Positions 23,648 to 33,689 of a stretch of 64,000 nt of DNA are shown here, piece after piece. The stretch covers positions 53,357,282 through 53,421,281 of the forward strand of contig CM019702.1 of assembly GCA_009760885.1 (NCBI GenBank), read 5' to 3'. The notes under the pieces are model-generated. The model saw nothing but the letters and a program-made list of their open reading frames with translations. It made no database searches and was not told the DNA's origin. Position numbers and translations under genes: made by a program. The DNA is from Achatina immaculata. Its lineage: Eukaryota > Mollusca > Gastropoda > Stylommatophora > Achatinidae. Numbering within the stretch: position 1 is the stretch's first letter; each line of letters opens with the position of its first letter.

Positions 23648-24222
23648 CTATATGACAATTATAACAGCTGATGGGAAATGTCACAACGAAATAAAAAGCA
23701 GACGTGCTCAGGCCAATTCAGCATTCCAGAAAAATATAAACATATTGTGCAACAGATCCACATCAATGGAAACAAGATTCCGAGTACATAAATGTTATAT
23801 TGAGCCAATTGTATTTTATGGGTGTGAAGCATGCTCCATGAATAATAGAGTACATCGAGAAATGGAGGCCATGGAAATGTGGTTTATAACAAGGATGTTG
23901 AAGGTACCACGGACAGCTAAGAAAACCAACGAAGAAATCTTAAAAGAGGCTGAAATTAAAAGGTAAATTACAGCAAAGATCAGAGGCAGACAAGCGAGAT
24001 TTGTATCACATTTTTCTGAGAAGAGGAAAACTGCAACACATTGTGGCAGCTGGAAAAATTGGTGGAAGAAGAGACAGAGGAAGACACAGGGAGAAAAGTT
24101 ACTGGATAGGCTGGCAGTGTGGCTAGGAAGAAAGTCACCGCCGGATCTCATCTAAAGACAGGGAATTGTGGGGAGAAATGATCGCCTACGCCACATGGCA
24201 CGGCACTTGATTGATTGATTAA
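23648..24222 (+). mobile_element. LINE family C, 3' end (second copy)
   Basis: An open segment (23652-23966) reads ITADGKCHNEIKSRRAQANS, 'FRVHKCYIEPIVFYGCEACS' and 'EAMEMWFITRMLKVPRTAKK', typical of the post-RT C-terminus of non-LTR elements. It then continues in broken frames to a (GATT)n tail near 24215. It is related to 905-1335 and, more distantly, to the LINE at 49910-52015. Confidence 0.8.
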
Positions 24223-24284
24223 GTATATGACAGTTTTTGTGCTCTTTATTCAGAGTAATTAAGCCTGTAACTGGAGAAGTTGAA

Positions 24285-25125
24285 AGATAACAGTGCTTTG
24301 TAACTACTTACCACATAATCAACTATATCTCACAAACAGTGGGACCTGGAATTCCTCCCTTCTACACGGATGTGTCAACGTAACCTTTTTTAGGAGATAT
24401 GTTTTTAGTCTCCTTGACATCACAGAGAAGAATATCTTTCCTTCCACATTCAGAAGTGAGATCGGTCTGAACTGGTTGATTTCAGTGGAGTCCTGCTCCT
24501 GTGGGATGTATATTGCGTTAGGCTTTTTCCATTCTTTTATTATGACTTCCTTGGTCCACGCTGTTCATAAGAGTTTATGGAGCTTCTTTAGTACTTCGGG
24601 GCATCTTTTGTATAGTATGTAAGGGATCACCATCTGGGCCTGGTGCGGACTTGCCTTTAGCTTTCCCTACTATGCTCTCTAAGGTTGGTGCGCTGCATTT
24701 GAATTTGCTGCCTGGTGCACAGGGCCACACTAGACGTTTCATCTGTTCGAGAGGTGCGTACTGATTTTTACCAGAGTATGTCTTGCTCAGATGTTCCTCG
24801 AGCACCTCCTTACTTGCTTTCAGCGTACCTGATTTTGGCTGTTCAAATAACTGCTTAGCAAACCCGAAAGTGCCTCTGTAGAACTTATGTCTTGCATATC
24901 TAATTTCCCTCTTCATTTTACATAGACTCTCAGCTCTGCAAGGGGTACTGTGCTGTGATTTTTGATGCAGCCAAACCTGTCTTAGTCCTTCCTTTTCTGA
25001 TTCATGTGGCTTCTTGAGCATTTTTCGGGCATGGTTCTTCTACTGTCTTATTGCTTCTATTTTACTCTGTCTTCTGGACTTTCTTGGTGTTACTTTTCTT
25101 AATTGTTGCCTGTTTTGCCTAAAAC
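24285..25125 (-). mobile_element. R2/NeSL-like LINE fragment (N-terminal RT region)
   Basis: A 148-residue minus-strand frame (25021-24575) reads 'CKMKREIRYARHKFYRGTFG' and 'GKAKGKSAPGPDGDP'. In the adjacent frame it continues 'KRCPEVLKKLHKLL', 'EWKKPNAIYIPQEQDS' and 'INQFRPISLLNVEGKIFFS'. The pattern KSAPGPDG...YKRCP...FRPISLLNVEGK matches the RT start of R2/NeSL-type elements as I know them. RT motifs beyond the first blocks are missing, and two breaks are visible. It has no visible connection to the 18S fragment 23 kb away. Confidence 0.7.
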
Positions 25126-25861
25126 TACACAGAACTTAAAAACCGTCTCATTTATGATCTTCAAGTGACCAAAGCAATAAAGCAATAAATCTAAGCGGTG
25201 AGAGACTAGGTAAGGAGTATGTGAAATTAATTTCCCATGTGCAGTCTAACTAAACAAAAATCCCACTCTCGATAACCAATTCACGTCAGATGCCGCTAAT
25301 TTGTTCTTATCAGAAGTGATCTTATCGTGTGCCATATTTTTACAATGGTCAGCTTCAGCCAGGGTACTAACAACCAAACGAGTATAATTGTATGTAATGT
25401 TGAACGAGATGAATAACCTGCCTATACAAGAACTATCCGCCGACTTTTACACACTACGTCTACTTTCACAGTCATTGTCTGCCTGAATCTTTACACACTA
25501 CCACCTGACTTTTGTAACTCATTTTCCTGATTATCTCTCTGATTATCTCACCTGTGTGTCCTAGCTCCCCCCCCCCCCCCAAAACTGCATGCCTGACTTA
25601 TATGTCATAAGTCAAATGTTCAATAGGCCACACTTCTAGATCTTTCTAATTGGTCAGTTGGTCAAGTCGGCCCGCTCCCTCTTTTTAAAAGAGTGTGCAA
25701 ATTGCTTGGTAAGATTCGAAAATGTGCCTCACATGTCAGTTTGTTGCGTCAACTCCGTCTATGCAGTTTCCCAGTCCACTATCTCTTTCCTGTCGTTGGT
25801 TTCAGGGATTAGTCAGTTCTCTATTTTTATGGTGTCCTCGCTTTTTATTGTGTCTGTCTAC
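25126..25861. other. Spacer with poly-C run
   Basis: Contains a C tract at about 25565-25580. The frame opening at 25658 runs into the LINE that starts near 25862, so its N-terminal part is not a gene. Confidence 0.45.
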
Positions 25862-27190
25862 ACTGTATTCATACCACTGCCAAAAAAGGGAAACCTGAAA
25901 TTATGTACACGCTACAGAACTGTTGCTCTGATTGGTCATGCCAGTAAAATTCTGTTAAAAATCATAATGGGTAGACTTCGAAAGAAAATAGAAGAAGAAG
26001 TCAATATGGTCCAAGCTGGTTTCAGGCAAGGAAGAGGATCAAGAGATCATATATTCAATATAAGATTAATAATAGAGAAATGCAGAGAGTTTAATGTGAA
26101 TCTATATTTATCCTTTATAGACTACTCAAAGGCATTTGATTGTGTACAACATCAGAAACTTTGGAAAATAATGGAAAAATGGGATTTCCAACACATTTGA
26201 TACAGTTAACATCATTGCTGTATCAAGACCAACAAGCAGCAGTAAGAATAAATGATGAACAACAACCTGGTTTGACATAAAACAAGGGGTCCGTCAGGGG
26301 TGCATATTGTCACCTTACTTATTTAACTTGTATACTGAAAATATAATGAGGAATGTTAGAGAAGATGTATACAAAGAATATTACGATGCCATAACAATTG
26401 GAGGTTATGAAATAACAGAGATTAGATATGCTGATGACACAGTGTTACTGTCCACAACACACAAAGGCATGGAAAAGCTAATTATGTCAGTCCGTAAGAA
26501 CAGCGAAGAGCAGAACCTCTATCTTAATGCCAAGAAAACTAAATTGATGACAACTGACAAAACAAACACGGCAGCTGAGATATATATCAGTGAGGAAAAA
26601 CTGGAAGAAGTGGAGAGTTTTGAATATCTTGGATCACTATTAACTAATAATCGTGATACATTGATGGAAATTAAAAGGAGGACATCTATTGCTCTTCAGA
26701 AAGTAAAACAAATAAATAATCAGTGGAGAGGAGCATACAGAACCACAAAAATAAGATTTTTAAGGGCATGCATCTTTCCCATCGCAACATATGCCTGTTA
26801 GACCTGCACACTTAACAAAACAGCTGAGAAACACATAAATGCATTTGAATGTAAATGTTACAGAAGAGTTCTCCAAATATCGTAGACACAAAAAAAGAAC
26901 AAATATATCTATACTACAAGAGCTTAATATTGAAGAAGGCTGGCTAGTAAAGAGGATTAAAAAGAGAAAACTTAAATATTTTGGACACATTAAACGTCAT
27001 GATAATTTAGAGAAGACCGTACTGGAAGTATACATAATGGGAAAAAGAAAAAGAGGAAGACCAAAACTAAGACGGCTGCAAGATATCGTTGACGACCTGC
27101 AAATGGATGCAACAGCACAACCGAGAGGCCTACAAGAGTGCTGTTTGGGAGGCAAAGTTCTGCAAGGGACATGCAAATGAATGAATGAAT
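25862..27190 (+). mobile_element. RTE-type LINE, RT to 3' end (copy 5)
   Basis: 5'-truncated within the RT, entering at 'VFIPLPKKGN'. It reads RTVALIGHASKILLKIIMG, QAGFRQGRGSRDHIFN, LSFIDYSKAFDCVQH (motif A intact), GVRQGCILSPYLFNLY and EIRYADDTVLLS (catalytic YADD intact). There is one frameshift near 26215-26260, then a stop near 26800 in the post-RT region. The C-terminus reads YFGHIKRHDNLEKTVLEVY and GKRKRGRPKLRRLQDIVDD. The element ends 'gggacatgcaaatgaatgaa' with a short GAAT repeat at 27172-27190, a typical RTE-like microsatellite tail. It is the best-preserved RT core of this family here, but it cannot be autonomous because the endonuclease is missing. Confidence 0.85.
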
Positions 27191-27539
27191 GTCTACACTG
27201 TACTATTGCTATCTGAGTAAATCCTCTTTGTCCATATTGATTGTCGGCGTCTAGTATTTCTAAGTATCTACTCTTCTGACCCTTCAGTCGTAATATTACT
27301 ACTAATGCTGTGTGAGCGTTTCTCTCTCACCGGTTCTCAAACTTTCCATCATGTCAGTCCTAATTTCTACGTATCTGTAATAATAGTAACTATCATAAAA
27401 AAATGCTAGTAATAATAATAACGATAACATTAATAATAAAAATACTATATCATTAATTACAAGGCCATGCTACACATCGGCTGCACATAAGATTTGATCG
27501 CAGTCCCAGGATATTAGGACAAGAGCCGCATTGGTGTAC
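27191..27539. other. Spacer after LINE
   Basis: AT-rich sequence with short TAA/ATA repeats near 27400-27440. Nothing was recognised. Confidence 0.4.
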
Positions 27540-27856
27540 AGACAGAGAAATAACAGTGTATTTATGACAGAAATGTACTTTTAATTCTGAGTACGTGTCA
27601 ACTTTTCTTTATGCTCTGTAAATTTATGGCATCAGATAACCCTGTGTCGTATACGTCGGGTGACCTTTTCACTAGCGGAAAGAAGCACTCTTGAAATCTA
27701 GAGAATTGCCTAAAATGAGTAATAGTGTTCCGAGAAAGATAAATCACTATGACGTCGAGAAAAAGAATTCTTAGAAGGATGTAAGCAGCGGCATTATATG
27801 GTATAGTGTGTCCGCTGTTCTGGAAGTATGAAATATTGGGCCCCTGATGGTATCAG
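27540..27856 (-). repeat. Duplicated distal flank block (paralogue at 60200-60487)
   Basis: Reads 'cttttcactagcggaaagaa' and 'gcactcttgaaatc' in the same order as 60290-60340. It marks the distal 5' flank of the GPCR unit A. Confidence 0.7.
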
Positions 27857-28533
27857 AAGGATTGTAGCATGGATTTGTAAGTAAAGATTACTTAATTATT
27901 AGTATTATTAATGTTGCGATTACGTTTACTACTAGGATTTCTATTATAGTCACTAATATTACAGATACTTAGAAAGTAGGCCAGAAATGATGGAAAATTC
28001 GAGGGGGGACATTAATAAATCATTACGACTGACGTGGACAAAGATAAACAGAAGGAACAGACGAATAGAACAGGCAGACACGCCGAGATCAGGGAAATGC
28101 TAAAGAAAGACGACCGGAAGTAAAAAATAGTCCAGTAATAACAGGTGATGACACACAGTGACAGACCGCTAACGAGAAATAACAAGTTTCCAGAGTTAAA
28201 AAACAGACTTTAAAGACTAGACGGTTTACGAACAGGCAAAAGTCTGGCTGGCGAAAGAAAGTCTGGGAACTGGGCGTGACGAATAAAGAAAAGAACTAGC
28301 AATCAAACAAGTATAGGTAGAAAGTGCCCCAGGCAAAGTAGGATTGACATTAGGCAACGCTACCTGACAGGTTATTGACTCGAGAGCCAATAGGGACACA
28401 TGTAGAAACCGGTGGACTCCTGGAGGTGGAGCCAAAATGCTTTATGCTCAATCCATCAAGCTGGACTTGGAGATTAAAAAGGCGAGGGGTGGGATAAGAA
28501 GGACTAAGCAGTATGGAATGCAGGACGGTGGAG

Positions 28534-28686
28534 AAGTCAGGGCAGATCGATTCTTGGGGCTATCGGCTAGAATTAGGTCTCAATGCTTCTCGGCCTTTTG
28601 GCTATTTTAATCAACAAATCCTCACCACACACGTGGTAAAATTATCTAGCAAGCCCATGCGTGCAATAAAGATATTCATTAAAAAA
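28534..28686 (+). mobile_element. Small poly-A retroposon 1 with U2-like motif
   Basis: The target word 'aagtcagggcagatc' (28534-28548) is repeated at 28687-28701. Between them is a ~138-base insert ending in an A run. The insert carries 'gcttctcggccttttggcta' (about 28584-28603), which matches the U2 snRNA 5' end as I know it. The remaining sequence is not U2-like. It resembles LINE-mobilised RNA. Confidence 0.65.
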
Positions 28687-28911
28687 AAGTCAGGGCAGAT
28701 CAAAGTGTCCTCTTGGCAGGTACCCTGATTAAAGAGCTCTTTGGTTAAGACAAAAGCGTCGTTATTTTGTAACTACACGAGATTCTCGAGGGCTGCTTAC
28801 ACACTGAATGCCTGGTGTTTGGTCCACATCTCTTTACTGGTGGGCCTGGTTTGCAGTACCACAGGTTCATGGCCTGTTGTTTTCGTCGTCTTAAAAAAAA
28901 AAGTCAGGGCA
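28687..28911 (+). mobile_element. Small poly-A retroposon 2 at the same target
   Basis: A ~199-base insert (28702-28900) begins 'aaagtgtcctcttggcaggt' and ends in about ten A residues. A third copy of the target word follows, 'aagtcagggcag' (28901-28912). Near its 3' end 'cctggtttgcagtacc' loosely resembles the U2 3' stem-loop; the middle does not match U2. The RNA source is unknown. Confidence 0.6.
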
Positions 28912-28981
28912 GAGTAGATCAGAGCAGTCCTGACAGTCGGTGGACACTACAGCAGAGCAGAGCAGCCTCTAGAAGGAAGAG

Positions 28982-29225
28982 GTCCAGACGTCAGAAGAGA
29001 ACCAGGTACAGAGTCCAGACGTCAGAAGAGAACCAGGTACAGAGTCCAGACGTCAGAAGAGAACCAGGTACAGAGTCCAGACGTCAGAAGAGAACCAGGT
29101 ACAGAGTCCAGACGTCAGAAGAGAACCAGGTACAGAGTCCAGACGTCAGAAGAGAACCAGGTACAGAGTCCAGACATCAGAGAGGGGACCGAAAGCAGCA
29201 GTCCAGACGTCAGAAGTCCAGAAGG
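28982..29225 (+). repeat. 31-bp minisatellite, about six full copies
   Basis: Unit 'gtccagacgtcagaagagaa' plus 'ccaggtacaga', with starts at 28982, 29013, 29044, 29075, 29106 and 29137, then degenerate copies. Because 31 is not a multiple of 3, the 174-codon frame at 28815-29339 reads all three frames in turn and so shows a 31-residue protein period. It is unlikely to be a real protein. Confidence 0.9.
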
Positions 29226-29936
29226 CCCAGAAGTCCAGATGTCAGAACAGAAGAAAAAGAAGAGCCAAAAGAAAAGAAGAGCAGCGAGAACAGAAAAGGC
29301 CCAAGACTGGTACACACCATAACCCGAGAACAGAACTAAACCTCCGATATCAACGTACTCGGAGATGAAGACAAAAGTTAGAGAATCAATGTTAACCTAA
29401 TGAGAAGAAAACTAGAAGAAATGAATTACGTTTCGTGGACAGTCCAGTTTAAGGTAGATAGACCAGACTTACCTACGTATTTAGATAATTCGTGGTTGGC
29501 TCCCGAGAGCGGAAGAAATAAAACTACATAAATATTCGTGGGATTCAGAAGGAGGTGCATGTTTAGGTTGAGGTTCCTGACATTTATGAATTTTCCTGCG
29601 AACTCTTGGTATAAAGATTACGAACCTGTTAACTTGTGTAAATAAACTATGTCATTATCTTATTGGACGAAGAGATTTCCTCGTATCATTGCATAAGTGT
29701 AGGCATTACCTGTTCTCTGTGACCAGGTGTTAAAGTATAGAGTAACAAGTACCAGTGAAGAATAATGCCAGAGTTATTTAAGATGAACGATTTTGTTAAA
29801 TAGTTGATTTGCAAGAAAAATTGATTGGATTCAAGAAAGAGACATTAGGATAAAGCGTGACTAGATTTATACATTAGCAAATATAAACATTTAGCAACAT
29901 ACCATTGTTAAAGGAGTTGAGTTAAGGTTTTACACA

Positions 29937-30120
29937 AGTCTATGAAATTAGGACTACTTTTATAGTGCGTTTTCTACTGAAATAAATGTCTGCATGAGAT
30001 TCCATTTTTATTTTTACATACAACTAGTAACGCCCAATGCAGGAAATAAAGGGTCTTATAGAATGTTTCCCTTTGCCGGACACTTAAAGACAATTTCAGT
30101 ATTACCCGGTTCAGTCAACA
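29937..30120 (-). repeat. Duplicated distal flank block (paralogue at 60488-60650)
   Basis: Reads 'tctatgaaat', 'gcgttttctactga' and 'tatagaatgtttccctttg', in the same order as 60488-60645. Confidence 0.7.
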
Positions 30121-30420
30121 AGATATTGTCTAAAGAATCTTCCTCTCTCTGAATACGGTATATGTATATGTATGGAAAATATACATCGTTTTAGATAATA
30201 TTGGTTTCTCCATCTCCTTTGTAACTTTGTGTTTTTGTGTACGTAATATGTACAGTGTGGACATTTTAGTTCCTCTTCAGGTGCTCTACGATTTACGACT
30301 GGGTTAAACTCCAGTGAACCCATCATAAATCGAAATATCGTATGTCAAAATTGAGTAATATTACCAGTGTATTGAACATCATATGAATATAGATTTAGAA
30401 AAGAATGGTTATAATAGATT
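30121..30420. other. Spacer in distal flank
   Basis: No recognisable gene. It links two blocks of the duplicated flank. Confidence 0.4.
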
Positions 30421-30752
30421 TCTTGATAATGATACCGAGATGACACAATCTGAGTGGTAGTATCGCACTGCATATTGTTGACCCAGGAAGAGATCAAGTG
30501 TCAGATATGAAACACTGTTTTTACTGAATGCAAAGTGTTCATCGTTATCGCATCACTGTGAAGTAGAAATATCGTAAATAGAATAGCATCTGTGCTAACG
30601 TATTTGGTAACTAATCTCAGATAATCTTTGTCAGTTGCATGCCAACATCATCTACTTGAACTTGTTAAGTGTTTATGGCTACACGTTGTTTTCAGCCACA
30701 TTCTTCATTCACATAGCACTCACATCACCCATACTCTTCCTTCAGCGATATA

Positions 30753-30790
30753 TATCACTTTGATCTTAGCCAAAAGGTGGAGAAGCGAGT
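30753..30790 (-). ncRNA. U2 snRNA 5'-end-like fragment
   Basis: The minus strand reads 'cgcttctccaccttttggct' followed by 'aagatcaaagtg'. This is nearly the first ~35 nucleotides of U2 snRNA, including the branch-site-proximal region. The rest of U2 (Sm site, 3' stem-loops) is absent, so it is a fragment or a repeat head, not a working gene. A more diverged paralogue is at 46091-46129. Confidence 0.5.
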
Positions 30791-31023
30791 TCCATTCAAT
30801 AAGACTCTATACCATTTGACAAATAGCGACCCCTAGTTGATAAGCTAGCGTCAAGGCTGGCGAACCAAGGCTGACCGTCTATTCGTTTCAAACCTCATTA
30901 AAAGGCCCAGCCTGCTAATGGGGTAGAGAACGCTATCCATGAATTGAAAATAAAAATAAACGCCTTAATCCAAAATCGACATAGTCTGTCTCCTTGTAAA
31001 CGTCTCCTAAAAAAAAGTATACT

Positions 31024-31135
31024 ATAACAGACATATGATATAACTGACACATGATATAACAAACATATGATTTAACTGACACATGGTATAACAGACACAT
31101 GATATAACAGACATATGATATAACAGACATATGAT
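31024..31135 (+). repeat. 16-bp tandem repeat, seven copies
   Basis: Unit 'ataacagacatatgat' with few substitutions. The open frame on the other strand is a shadow of this repeat. Confidence 0.9.
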
Positions 31136-31479
31136 ATACGCTTCAAAAAAAGCCCCCGCTGTCACAGCAACATGGATGTTGCTCTCTACCGTGTATGGCT
31201 AATTTAACTGACGTCAGTACACCAAGTGCAATGGCGATAGGTCGCTCTGTCACAATATTCATGATAAAAGAAAAGGAAATAATCTTCAGCTGAAAACTAT
31301 TTATTTCAGGATATGGTGCAATCTTAATCAATGACATTCGGATGGCCTCGATATGTGTTCAGAGTGTTCCATTTTCTGGAAGACGAAGTTTCCTAGTAGT
31401 GCATCGATTCTCATTTTATGCCTCTAAGGCTTGACGAAATATAATTCCTATAGTTTCTCAGTATTTATTGGTCGTGTGA

Positions 31480-31985
31480 TTATAAAGAAAAAATTAATAT
31501 TTGATGAGTTTTACAGTCTGTCAGAAATGTAATGTAATCTTTAGGTATTTGCCAACAACAGCGAGCTGTAGTTCACTCGCCACTGACAAAATCGGTACTA
31601 AACATTTGGCACATCAAGCATAATCAAAATGTAAGTTATCACAACCATCGTGGTCAATTTCTTGTTACCACTAGAAACTCCATAATATTGTGTGGGAGTT
31701 GTCAACTTAATTTACCGTTCTGTTTGCTTATGTAACTTAATTTATTGTATCACAGTACAGATAATGATGATTACATATCCCATCAGTGGAATGATGAATT
31801 TTATGACTAAAGAAATATTTTCAAACTCGTCTGCATAATCCAGGACAACACGATCAGAATTATCTTTATTACTTGAAGGGAGAAAATTTCACCCCAGACT
31901 GGTGATGGCGAACAGAGGGAATACACTGAAATGGAAAATGATGTACAGAATAACGATAATGTCAATATTGTTTTAGTGATACAAA
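31480..31985 (-). pseudogene. GPCR exon 3 relic
   Basis: Minus-strand counterpart of the TM4-TM7 exon. Ordered blocks match gene B exon 3: 'gatgagttttacagtctg', 'aagtatttgcc', 'gtgcagataatgatg', 'ggagaaaatttcacccc' and 'gcgaacagaggg'-like. Deletions and substitutions are numerous and no long frame survives. It lies just beyond the 3' flank of gene B and so represents a further, largely lost receptor copy in the same orientation. Confidence 0.75.
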
Positions 31986-31989
31986 GCTT

Positions 31990-32441
31990 TTATTCTGCGG
32001 AAAAAAATAAACATTATAAATCAGAAATAAAATATAACTTCTTCATGTGAAATACATGTATGACTTGCTGAGAAGAAACTGGTATCATTGTTAAGACACC
32101 GGGACTAAAATAATAGGAGTAATTATAATTATTCATTAAAGTTATCAAATCTCGGACAAGAGGAAGGAAAGTATGCAATATGTTAGTAAAAATAACTTTC
32201 TGGGAAAGCATGATGCTAATAAAGTATGTAAATTGTGCGTTTGATTTTCTGATTTTTCCACCATTTCTGAACATCCCTAGTTCTTATTGCTTGTCTATTG
32301 CGACGTGCAGTATAGTATCATATTTATTAAAATTATATTATTCACATACTGAATTCTTTATCTACGGGTAGGGTGTCCATGTTATAGAATTTGCCAGCAG
32401 AATTTGCATCATTATTATACAGAAGCTATATGGTTAGTCTT
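31990..32441 (-). other. 3' flank of GPCR gene B
   Basis: Matches the 3' flank of gene C (52050-52385) block by block, including 'ctgaacatccc' and 'ttcttattgc'. An AATAAA on the minus strand at 32323-32328 is a candidate polyadenylation signal shared with gene C. Confidence 0.55.
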
Positions 32442-33047
32442 TTAATTTATTTTTGAAGACACTGCTTGAAATAAAGTTCGTAAAGTTTCTCTGTATTTAC
32501 TGCTCATATGATAGTAAATAAAAATATTCATTGATGAGTTCACAGACTCCAGAATAAGGCCGAGTCCAAAAAGTATTATTCCAATCTTTAAGTATTTCCC
32601 ATTAAAGGTAAGCTCAGGTTCCAACGCTATAGCCAGCACGCCAATACAGAATGGTGAAAAACAAACAATAAACAAAGTAGAAATCATGACAACCATCTTG
32701 GCCACTTTCTGGTTACGGCTGGAAATTCTGTCAGTTTGTGCAGGAGCTGCGGACATCTTTCTCCATTGTGTTTGTTTCTGTAATTTAACAACCAGTATCA
32801 CAGTGCAGATAACGATGATAGCAAAAGCTGTCATTGGAATGATGAAGTTGTTTATGGTATAGGAAATGCTTTCAATGTTTTCGCCATCATCCACAAAAAC
32901 ACGACCAAGGATAGTCTTATTTCTTAATGGAGAAAATGTATTTCCCAATTTACTGGCAGCGTACAGAGGGGCTATAGTAATCTGGAGAATGATGAATACA
33001 GAAACGATAATGATGACCATCTTTTTTGACGACAGAAAGCTTTTCAC
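32442..33047 (-). CDS. Chemoreceptor-like GPCR gene B, exon 3 (TM4-TM7)
   Basis: 201 codons plus stop. The acceptor 'ttctattcag' precedes 33047 and joins exon 2 in phase 0 (APLK|VKSFLSSKK). It encodes TM4, the second extracellular loop (SPLRNKTILG, a possible N-glycosylation site), TM5 (PMTAFAIIVICTVILVV), a basic loop with RNQKVAKMVV, TM6 (MISTLFIVCFSPFC) and TM7 (LESVNSSMNIFIYYHMSSKYRETL). It is strongly similar to gene C exon 3 and somewhat less to gene A. No breaks are present. The receptor would sit in the plasma membrane; the ligand is unknown. Confidence 0.85.
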   Translation of the reverse strand: MKSFLSSKKMVIIIVSVFIILQITIAPLYAASKLGNTFSPLRNKTILGRVFVDDGENIESISYTINNFIIPMTAFAIIVICTVILVVKLQKQTQWRKMSAAPAQTDRISSRNQKVAKMVVMISTLFIVCFSPFCIGVLAIALEPELTFNGKYLKIGIILFGLGLILESVNSSMNIFIYYHMSSKYRETLRTLFQAVSSKIN

Positions 33048-33689
33048 CTGAATAGAAAAAAAGCACATAAATTAATCTTTCTTTCTTTTTTTCTGTCTTT
33101 GTTTCTTTCTGTCTTTCTTTCTTTCCTTCCTTTTCTTTCTTTACTTTTTTCCATAGTTCTTCACCTTTACAAGCCATCGAGCATCAGTGAAGCATATACA
33201 ACGTCACGTTAACAAATCGCAACGTTGTAATAACCAAGTAGCTCTTAAAACAGAATTAATTTAACATATGCTGTCACAAGAACATATTTATGTTCGTGAC
33301 AACAGGTTTTCATTCGGTTTGTTAAATTAAAGAAACAATGAGGTAGTACATTCAAGATCGGAGTGAAATGTATAGCGTTATAGTTATTCATCGAAATGTC
33401 TGTCTTCCTTTTTAAGCAAAATTCATATTATTTTCTACCTGAGAAACAATAATATCGTTTAAAATGAATAAATAGTCTGTAGAAAAAAGAGACATGGAGT
33501 AGAACAACAGAAAGGATGTTGAGCAATAGAGGGCTCACCTGGGCAAGAGCAGAAAAAAAGGCGAAAGACAGGCATTTGTGGAAAACCCTTGCGGAAGCCC
33601 CATGTGCCCTGGGCACTTAAGGTTCAGAGAGAGAGAGAGAAAAAAGAACCCTTAATATCAGTTGTGTCAAAAGTATTTTGCAAGGTCAT

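Larger units (their letters stand above)
27857..29936. other. 2.1-kb segment absent from the paralogous flank
   Basis: In the copy near 60480 the sequence passes directly from 'aatcagaag' to 'tctatgaaat'. Here the same two blocks are 2.1 kb apart. The segment is thus an insertion here (or a deletion there). It contains two small poly-A retroposons, a 31-bp minisatellite and AATAAA-bearing AT-rich sequence near 29520 and 29640, but no transposase or RT. It may be a non-autonomous element; termini were not defined. Confidence 0.55.
30420..31150 (-). repeat. Duplicated flank block containing an unnamed interspersed repeat (copy near 45766-46400)
   Basis: Shares 'gataccgagatgacaca', 'atctcagataa', 'gcgtcaaggctggcgaacc' and other ordered blocks with 45766-46400. 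A weaker match to 'gcgtcaggg...gaatcatagctgacc' occurs in both copies of the 54.7-56.0 kb tandem duplication, so part of it is an interspersed repeat. Confidence 0.65.

Noticed and set aside
25658..25861. N-terminal exon of a protein fused to RT
   Set aside because: Upstream codons of a frame that happens to be open into a 5'-truncated LINE; similarity to the other LINE copies begins only near 25862.
28815..29339. 174-codon frame as a repeat-protein gene
   Set aside because: It is produced by a 31-bp minisatellite read through all frames, and its start lies inside a retroposon. No family resemblance.
30753..30790. Functional U2 snRNA gene
   Set aside because: Only the first ~35 bases match; the Sm site and 3' stem-loops are missing.
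31024..31135. CRISPR-like array
   Set aside because: Repeats are contiguous 16-mers without unique spacers; the genome is eukaryotic.
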